DNA from: Narthecium ossifragum
Taxonomy: Eukaryota; Streptophyta; Magnoliopsida; Dioscoreales; Nartheciaceae
Direction: 5' to 3'
DNA length: 64,000 nt
NCBI GenBank assembly: GCA_963920575.1
Contig: OY986974.1
Span: 2,418,001 to 2,482,000, forward strand
In this document: in pieces, positions 57,939-64,000 of the stretch
Layout: each line of letters starts with the position of its first letter
Numbering within the stretch: position 1 is the first letter of the stretch
Notes under the pieces: generated by a model
Told to the model about the DNA's origin: nothing
The model's input: the letters and a program-made list of their open reading frames with translations, nothing else
The model's database searches: none
Translations under genes and position numbers: made by a program

Positions 57939-59006
57939 GGGTTTTTTACATATTTTTTCTTCAAAAGTTTCTAAATATCATAATTACCCCTATATTTTTT
58001 CAGCTTACTAATGTACCATTGAAAACTTGAAAAAATACGTAAACCTACCCCTCGGGTTACTTGCCAGCGAATCTAGAGGGAATATTCCTTAGACTGTTGA
58101 CGGTGATGTGTAAAAAGACATATATGCCCCTACCAGGCTACCGCCGACCAAGCGTTGGAGCGCCGCCACCGTGACCTCTCTCCTTCTCTGGCGCCGTTCT
58201 TTGTCACTCACACCTCCATTGCCCTCAACTCCATCCGACATCGATGCCTCCAAGTACACCGACATCTACCATCCTCGCCATCGCAAGCGCCCAAGCTCCG
58301 CCGCGCTGCCCCCCTCCACTCCCTCACCAGATGCTCTGCTCCCTACAGATCCTGGCCGGCCAAACTCACCAACGACTCCAGCCCGGTTCGTCTCGTAAGT
58401 TGGCATTTGCTCCGACGGATGGAAGATACCAAGCTCGCCGGCCTCGACTCCCTTCCTTCGCCCCCTCTTCATTCCTTCAACCCGACGCCGTCCAAGACCT
58501 CCGACCCTCTTCCCTGAGCATCGGCCGCCGCCCCCGATCTGCCTGAAGTCGCCAGATCGCCGTGGCGATGAACCTTCAGCAAGGCGTTGCCGTTGCCGTC
58601 GCTGTCCACATCACCGAAACAACATATGTCACCGAGCTCGACTGTACTAGCTGTGGCCACGCCGGTGTCCTCTCCACTCCAGGCTCAACGGGAACTCTCA
58701 GGAATCTCTTCGGTGGGAACGTCGGTGAGGTTGCTGATGGTGGCACGTTTGCCAGAGCTCGGGGAGGACGATGCCGCCGTAGAAGGAGTATGTTTAACGT
58801 TAAACCTTATAGGCATGGGCAATTAAGTAATTTTGCCCATCTTAATTAGATTTAAACCATGATTAAGTTAGATGGATAGACGAAGGTAGACTGAGGGGTA
58901 GGTTTACACATTTTTCAAGATTTTAAGGGTATATTAGTAAGTTGAAAAATAATAGGGGTAATTATGATATTTAGAAACTTTTGAAGGAGAAATATGTAAA
59001 AAGCCC
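57939..59006. mobile_element. Pack-MULE-like element
   Basis: Long terminal inverted repeats begin GGGTTTTTTACATATTTT and, inverted on the right, GGGCTTTTTACATATTTCTC. They continue for more than 100 bp (TTTCTAAATATCATAATTACCCC is shared in two words). The flanks TAATAAATA and TAATAAATT form a 9-bp duplication with one mismatch. Between the AT-rich arms lies a 650-bp GC-rich segment (about 58150-58800) of exon-like composition. Capture of a host gene fragment is likely but the source is not recognisable. Confidence 0.75.
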
Positions 59007-59337
59007 TAATAAATTAGTTGTATTATAAAAAACTTGCAAAAAATTATTAAGAAAGCAGATACTACCTGCCACTCCAAATCAGAAATATGAATAGTTGTAT
59101 TTGTATTAGCTATAAAAAAAAATTAATTACTTCAGTGTAATGACTAAAAGACTCTAACATTAAATAACTAGAGTACCAGCGGGTCTATGTCCAATTTAAA
59201 CCTTCTGGGCTTAAGTTCAGCATTATTGCAAATTTGTGCAAATTCCTGCATTTTAGAGTTAGAGGAAATAATAAAAAGAAAAGTATATCTAACATTTTTG
59301 ATATATTCCTCAATAACTTCAAACGATCATGTACAAT

Positions 59338-59650
59338 TCAATTAATAACATGGCATGCACATTTATCATGAAAAAATCTACCAGTTTGTGTAGGATGCAA
59401 AGTTCGTTTAAATAAATCAATTGCAGAATTATTTGCATATGCATTATTAAAAGTAATACTAAATACTTTATTTAAGATATTATATTCTCTAAAAACAGAC
59501 ATAATATGGTTATAAATATTTTGACTACTATGGTGAAATTCTAGAACACAAAAAACAATAATTCGTTTATTCAATTTCCAGCAAAATGAAAAGTAGGACA
59601 AATATAGCCCAATTTATTTATATGACTCCATAAATCTGAAGTAAAAGAAA
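59338..59650 (-). pseudogene. hAT transposase catalytic-core fragment (decayed)
   Basis: The frame reads LNKRIIVFCVLEF, HIMSVFREYNILNKVFSITF, NNAYANNSAIDLF and FFHDKCACHVIN. These match the central part of plant hAT transposases, including the CACHVIN motif. The conserved aspartate expected in the TLDN/TFDN motif is Asn here, which would remove a catalytic residue. Confidence 0.75.
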
Positions 59651-59825
59651 TTATAGCTACAAAAGAAGAAAATTCAGAAATAAAATTTTGTTTCCACTCA
59701 GTAAATAATTTAATGCAATCCTTTCTAGTTATAATGCTAGAAACTTTATCAAAGGACGGTTGTAAATACCTTTAACAATTTTTTGAAATTTCGGATCCTC
59801 AACAAATGTAAAAGGATGTTATGCA

Positions 59826-60268
59826 TCAGTTATATATAAAAGCTAATCTGTCTTGCATATAAGATTGGATATAAGAAAACATACCGATGCTGCTTCCACT
59901 TTGGCTAAGTTGCAGCTGAGCCTGCTTGGGATTCATTTGCTCTATGCTTGGTTTGACATGTTTTGTGTGCCTCAAGAGATGCTGGTGGCAGAACTCGTGT
60001 CGCATGTCAACTCGGATTTGCAAAATTTGCAAATTGCCTTTTGCACCATTTTGCCGGTTCTACTGGCTTTTCGTTTTTCAATTGTGAAAAAATTCCCAAA
60101 CAACAGGTTCAGGCTTTTTCCTTTAGCCGGGCGGGATCGACTAGCATTTGATACTAAAGGTTGGCTCGTGTTTTCTTGAAAATCTGGTATGTGGTCAAGA
60201 TCGACCTCATTATGGTCTTCTTCTTGACCAAAGTGCAAATTTTCAACATTATAGGCCCTTGTATCCAT
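59826..60268 (-). pseudogene. hAT transposase N-terminal BED zinc finger (frameshifted)
   Basis: One frame (from 60268) carries the CKFCKSELTC half of a BED-type zinc finger, preceded by an acidic N-terminal region. The HLLRHTKHVKP half continues in another frame (59826-60032). The Cys-Cys and His-His pairs are both recognisable but cannot be read as one protein. This is the DNA-binding end of the transposase. Confidence 0.75.
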
Positions 60269-61062
60269 TTTCTACTTTTAGAAATTAAAAAAACCCGAAG
60301 TAAAGAAAAAGAAGTAAAGGAGAAGGAAATTGAGGAATTTAGAACTAATTAAGACATGAAAAAAGTTGAAACTTACCTCTTGGAGTTGGAATTGGATCTC
60401 GAATTCTCGATTCTTCCCTTAAATCATAGTATTACCAAGAGAAGATAAAGAGAATTTGTGAGGATGAATGGAGGAGATGGAGGTATTTATAGGCTTTTAG
60501 TGATTTTTTTATATTTTATAGAATGACCAAAATGCCCTTAAAACTATTCATTTTATGACCGTTGGAAGGACATGTTAGTCATTTGTATGAAGTTACATCA
60601 ATACCCCTCCAAACTAGCCGTTTTTTGGCTGTTAAGAGGGGCTAATTGGTCAAATTATTAGAATATGGCCGTTATACATATAATTACAATATATATATAA
60701 AGTAGGTATTGAATTTTGAAAAATATATCCGTTGGGCCGTGCCTGGGCTTTTCGCTGGCTCATGCCGGGCCAGCCTGATGGGTGGGGAAGCCGAGTCTAG
60801 CCTGCCCGGTTGGGTCTTGGGCACGACCCACTTATCCCGTGCAAGGCTGAGCCAAGCATGCCAGCTGGTGTGCCGTGCCTGGGCCGGTTCGACCCATTTT
60901 ACACCTCTATGCACTAGCAAATCTACTCTCATTATTTGGCTTGAGAAGCTTGAATAAAACTTTTGTTGATAATGCAACAAAGCGTCAGAGGTCAAAAAGC
61001 ACCAACATTGGATATGTAATACTATTATGACAAAGGAAGTTTCAAGGCATATGAGCCAAGTT

Positions 61063-63401
61063 ATGACTGGGAGGACCACATGCACCACCTGCGTTGGGTC
61101 TTTCAGACCATTCGCGCTAACCAACTGGTGCTTAATCAGAAGAAGTGCCTAATGGGGCAAGCAGAAGTAGATTACTTGGGCCATATCATCTCTGCCAAGG
61201 GCGTGGCCGCTGACCCGGACAAAATCCGCTGCATGGAGGCTTGGCCGCGTCCTCAGTCGGTGAAGGCTCTGCGGGGGTTCCTCGGGCTCACGGGCTACTA
61301 CCGGAAATTTGTCCGTGGATATGGTAAGATCGCCGAACCCTTGACGAAGCTTCTTCAAAAATCAGGGTTTACTTGGAACCAGCAGGCTGAGGCGGCGTTC
61401 GAGGAGCTCAAGGCGGCGATGACAACCACTCCGGTTCTGGCCTTGCCGGACTTCTCCAAGGTGTTCGTCGTTGAAACCGACGCTTCCGGCGGCGGCGTGG
61501 GGGCGGTGCTCATGCAGGAAGGATGGCCGTTGGCCTTCTACAGCAAATCTTTATCGCCAGGATGCCAGGGCCGCTCCACCTATGAGAAGGAGCTCATGGC
61601 GGTGGTCTACGCCGTTCGGAAGTGGCGGAGTTATCTCCTGGGGCGACGCTTTCAGATCCGGACGGACCATCGCAGCATCAAGCATCTGCTGGAACAACAG
61701 CTAACCATAGGGGAGCAGCAGCGATGGCTAGTGAAGCTGCTCGGTTTCGATTTTGAGATCGCCTACCGGCCAGGCCGAGAAAATCGGGCCGCCGATGCCC
61801 TCTCGCGGATGTATGGCAGCGGTTTGGGGCAAGGTTCCCTCGCAGACGCGGCTGAGGAAGGCGCGACCAAGGCTGGAGGTGAAGCATGGGCACTCTCAGC
61901 TCCCAAACCGGTTTGGGTGGACCAAATTCGTGTGGCCGCTCGCTCCAGCCAGGAACTAGATACGATCAGGCATCGTGTCCACGCCGGCGACGCTACCTAC
62001 CGGGACTTCACCTTACGGGACGGCGACTTATGGTACAAGGAGGCGCTGGTCTTACCCTCTGACTTCCCTTCGAAGTCGACGGTCCTACAGGAGTTCCATG
62101 ACTCCCCGATGGGCGGCCACTCCGGCGTGCTCCGGACATACAAGCGCCTCTCTGCTAATTTCTACTGGCTGGGGATGCGTCGCGATGTAAGGGAGTATGT
62201 TCGAACCTGCGACATCTGCCAGCGCAACAAGTACGAGGCCATGGCTCCTGCCGGTCTGCTTCAACCTTTACCAGTACCACAACAAGTCTGGGAGGACGTC
62301 ACCATGGACTTCATAGAAGGGCTGCCACTGTCGTCAGGCTACTCCGTCATCATGGTCGTCGTGGATCGGCTAACCAAGTATGGGCATTTCCTTCCGCTCA
62401 AACGACCTTATTCTGCAAAAGGGGTGGTTGAGGTCTTTGCTCGGGAGATTGTTCGCTTGCATGGGGTTCCTCGGTCTATAGTCTCCGATAGGGACCCGGT
62501 GTTCGTCAGCAACTTTTGGCAGGAGTATTTTAAATTGCAAGGCACCAAGTTGAAGATGAGCACTGCATACCATCCTCAAACTGACGGCCAATCGGAAGTC
62601 CTTAATAGGTGCCTAGAGACTTATCTCCGATGTTTTGCCGGCCAAAAGCCTACACAATGGGCCAAGTGGCTGCCTTGGGCAGAATACTGGTATAACTCTT
62701 CTTACCAGTCTGCTACCCGCATGACCCCATTTGAGGCTCTCTATGGCCGGTCGGCGCCAACAATCGTCCGTTATGAGCCGTTCTCTTCGGCCGTTGCTAG
62801 GGTGGACGAGGAGTTGCGTTCGCGAGATGACATCCTACGCATGCTCAAAGATAACTTGGTCCTGGCCCGCAACCGCATGAAGGTCCAGGCCGACAAGCAC
62901 CGTCGTGAGTTGGAATTTGCAGTCAACGACTGGGTCTACCTCAAGCTTCAGCCGTATCGGCAGTCATCTGTACAATTCCGAGCCCACAAGAAGCTGTCTC
63001 CCCGTTATTATGGGCCCTTCCAGGTCCTCGAGAAGGTGGGGCGTGTCGCCTATAGGCTGGCCTTACCATCGAGTTCTCGCATCCACCCTGTCTTTCATAT
63101 TTCTCAGTTAAAACGGCAATTGGGTGATGGTGGTCGAGCTCAACCCCAAGTCCCTGACTTCTCTGAGGATGGAGAAATGGTTGTCGAGCCCCAACTCATT
63201 ATTGATTTTCGTTGGGTTAAGAGGCATGGCAAATTCATCTAGGAAGCGCTTGTTCGCTGGACCGGGTTGCTGCCCGAGGATGCCTCCTGGGAGCCTTATG
63301 ATGACTTGGTTCTGCGATTCCCAACTATCAACCTTGAGGACAAGGTTTGTCTTGATGGGGAGGGGAATGATGGGTTGCAATCCAGGCCGGTACTCCCATG
63401 A
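61063..63401 (+). pseudogene. Ty3/gypsy chromovirus pol fragment (RT end, RNase H, integrase, chromodomain)
   Basis: The open frame begins inside the reverse transcriptase (DYLGHIISAKGV is the first clear motif, and the YxDD catalytic part is missing). It continues with an RNase H (ETDASGGGVGAVLM, the Glu in STYEKELMAVVYAV, IRTDHRSIKHLL). The integrase follows with an HHCC zinc region (H..H in MGGHSG, C..C in TCDICQRNK) and a DDE core (MDFIEGLP, VSDRDPVF, PQTDGQSEVLNR), all present. A TAG at 63240-63242 interrupts the start of the chromodomain; the same frame then reads LVRWTGLLPEDASWEPYDDL to a TGA at 63399-63401. Gag, protease and most of the RT are absent. Chromodomain position and integrase type place it among plant chromoviruses. 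Confidence 0.92.
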
Positions 63402-63809
63402 GCAGTTCCTATAAAGAGTGGAGTTGGCGGAAGGGAACAGAGGAGCTGTAGAAGAGGCCTTTATGGCTTGGAGGAAGTAGCAGAGAATCAGAAGGAGGAA
63501 GAAGAATGCAGGAAGGAAGATGTAATATTCATTGATTTCCCATGTACTCCATTACATCTATTAATAAAGAACACTTCTCTCGATTTGGAGAGTTACAGAG
63601 CAATTGTTCTGTCATTAACTAAAGTGTTCTTCCCTAAGGAGCAACTAAATCAATTAATCAGCAGTTATTCCATAAACTCTGCTGCCATAAACTCTGCTGC
63701 TTATTACCAAGTTATGCTGTTGCCTTAATTGGGATTGCTGGGGCCTGGATCTAGCTGTCGCTTGCCGCGCCTACTGTAAGTGAGTACCGGCCTGGATTGC
63801 AACCCATCA
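63368..63809 (+). mobile_element. 3' LTR of the truncated Ty3/gypsy element
   Basis: A polypurine tract (TGGGGAGGGGAA) precedes TGATGGGTTGCAATCC, and the LTR ends GATTGCAACCCATCA. It has a 442-bp length, an AATAAA-type signal near 63563 and a duplicated CCATAAACTCTGCTG word. Its outer 28 bp at each end are exact inverse copies, much longer than the 2-6 bp usual for LTRs. No 5' LTR is in the window, so no TSD can be tested. Confidence 0.8.
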
Positions 63810-64000
63810 GTGTCATCATGAAGGGCCCCACAGTTCCTTCCAGATTTTGAAACTACCATTGATTCACATAATGGGATGTATTGCAATTACAATAATCAAC
63901 TAGCATATGACTGTGTCCTCCATATAATGATGCATCAGTTGTAAGTTCGTTGTGGTATAAAAATCGACATCACTATTTCTTAACCTTGACAATATACATC
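63810..64000. other. Helicase intron sequence to the window edge
   Basis: This is AT-rich and non-coding. I find no sequence matching the exon that should follow residue 1456 of the helicase, so the intron is still open at the edge. Confidence 0.5.

Larger units (their letters stand above)
53804..60909 (-). mobile_element. Proposed hAT element with decayed transposase and nested insertions
   Basis: The left end TAGGGAAAGTGAAAATGG and the inverted right end TAGAGGTGTAAAATGG are similar. Both are followed by GC-rich subterminal repeats such as CTGGCCCGGCATGAGCC, CTTGGCATGCC and GGGCTCATGCCGGGC. A degenerate hAT transposase lies between them in minus orientation. The flanking octamers TACAATAC and TGCACTAG match at 5 of 8 positions, so the ends are a proposal. 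Four other elements (54004-55701 with one inside it, 55993-56388 and 57939-59006) inserted into it. Confidence 0.5.

Overview
The window is nuclear DNA of a flowering plant. The supported genes are spliced with GT-AG introns, the proteins belong to plant families (an X8-domain plasmodesmal-type protein, a DExH14/ASCC3-type helicase), and most of the remaining DNA is plant transposable elements. I cannot name the species from sequence alone.

Three host genes are supported. At 1970-7178 (+) is a complete 10-exon alpha/beta-hydrolase gene (318 aa). Convergent to it, at 8411-10130 (-), is a complete 4-exon gene for a secreted, probably GPI-anchored X8-domain protein of the plasmodesmata callose-binding type (218 aa), with an expanded Gly-Thr dipeptide tract. 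From 32360 to the right edge runs a very long (+) gene for a Ski2/Brr2-type tandem helicase (DExH14/ASCC3-like). I traced 34 exons, which give 1456 codons plus two bases. The last visible exon ends at 53356 inside the second helicase cassette. The final intron is at least 10.6 kb long, is full of transposons, and runs off the window.

Between the second and third genes (about 11-32 kb) lies a transposon-dominated block. A PIF/Harbinger-type element (11331-17930, TSD TTA) carries two solo LTRs in opposite orientations (11593-13982 and 14502-17343). A minus-strand LINE (18087-24045, 13-bp TSD) is split by a third related solo LTR (19895-22330, TSD GCCTA). Smaller inverted-repeat elements follow (24696-24986, 26587-26936, 27937-28068, 31198-31609), together with a 3.5-kb composite region containing a long degenerate GAAAAGTAACTACC array.

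The helicase introns hold further elements: hAT-like at 45362-46868 and 47261-48181, a 650-bp tandem duplication at 49357-50660, a proposed 7-kb hAT element at 53804-60909 with a decayed transposase and four nested insertions, and a 5'-truncated Ty3/gypsy chromovirus at 61063-63809.

I found no operon-like or defence-like multi-gene system. The most informative content is the nested transposon order, fixed by exact target-site duplications, and a conserved helicase gene that keeps its exons, frames and splice sites despite heavy intron loading.
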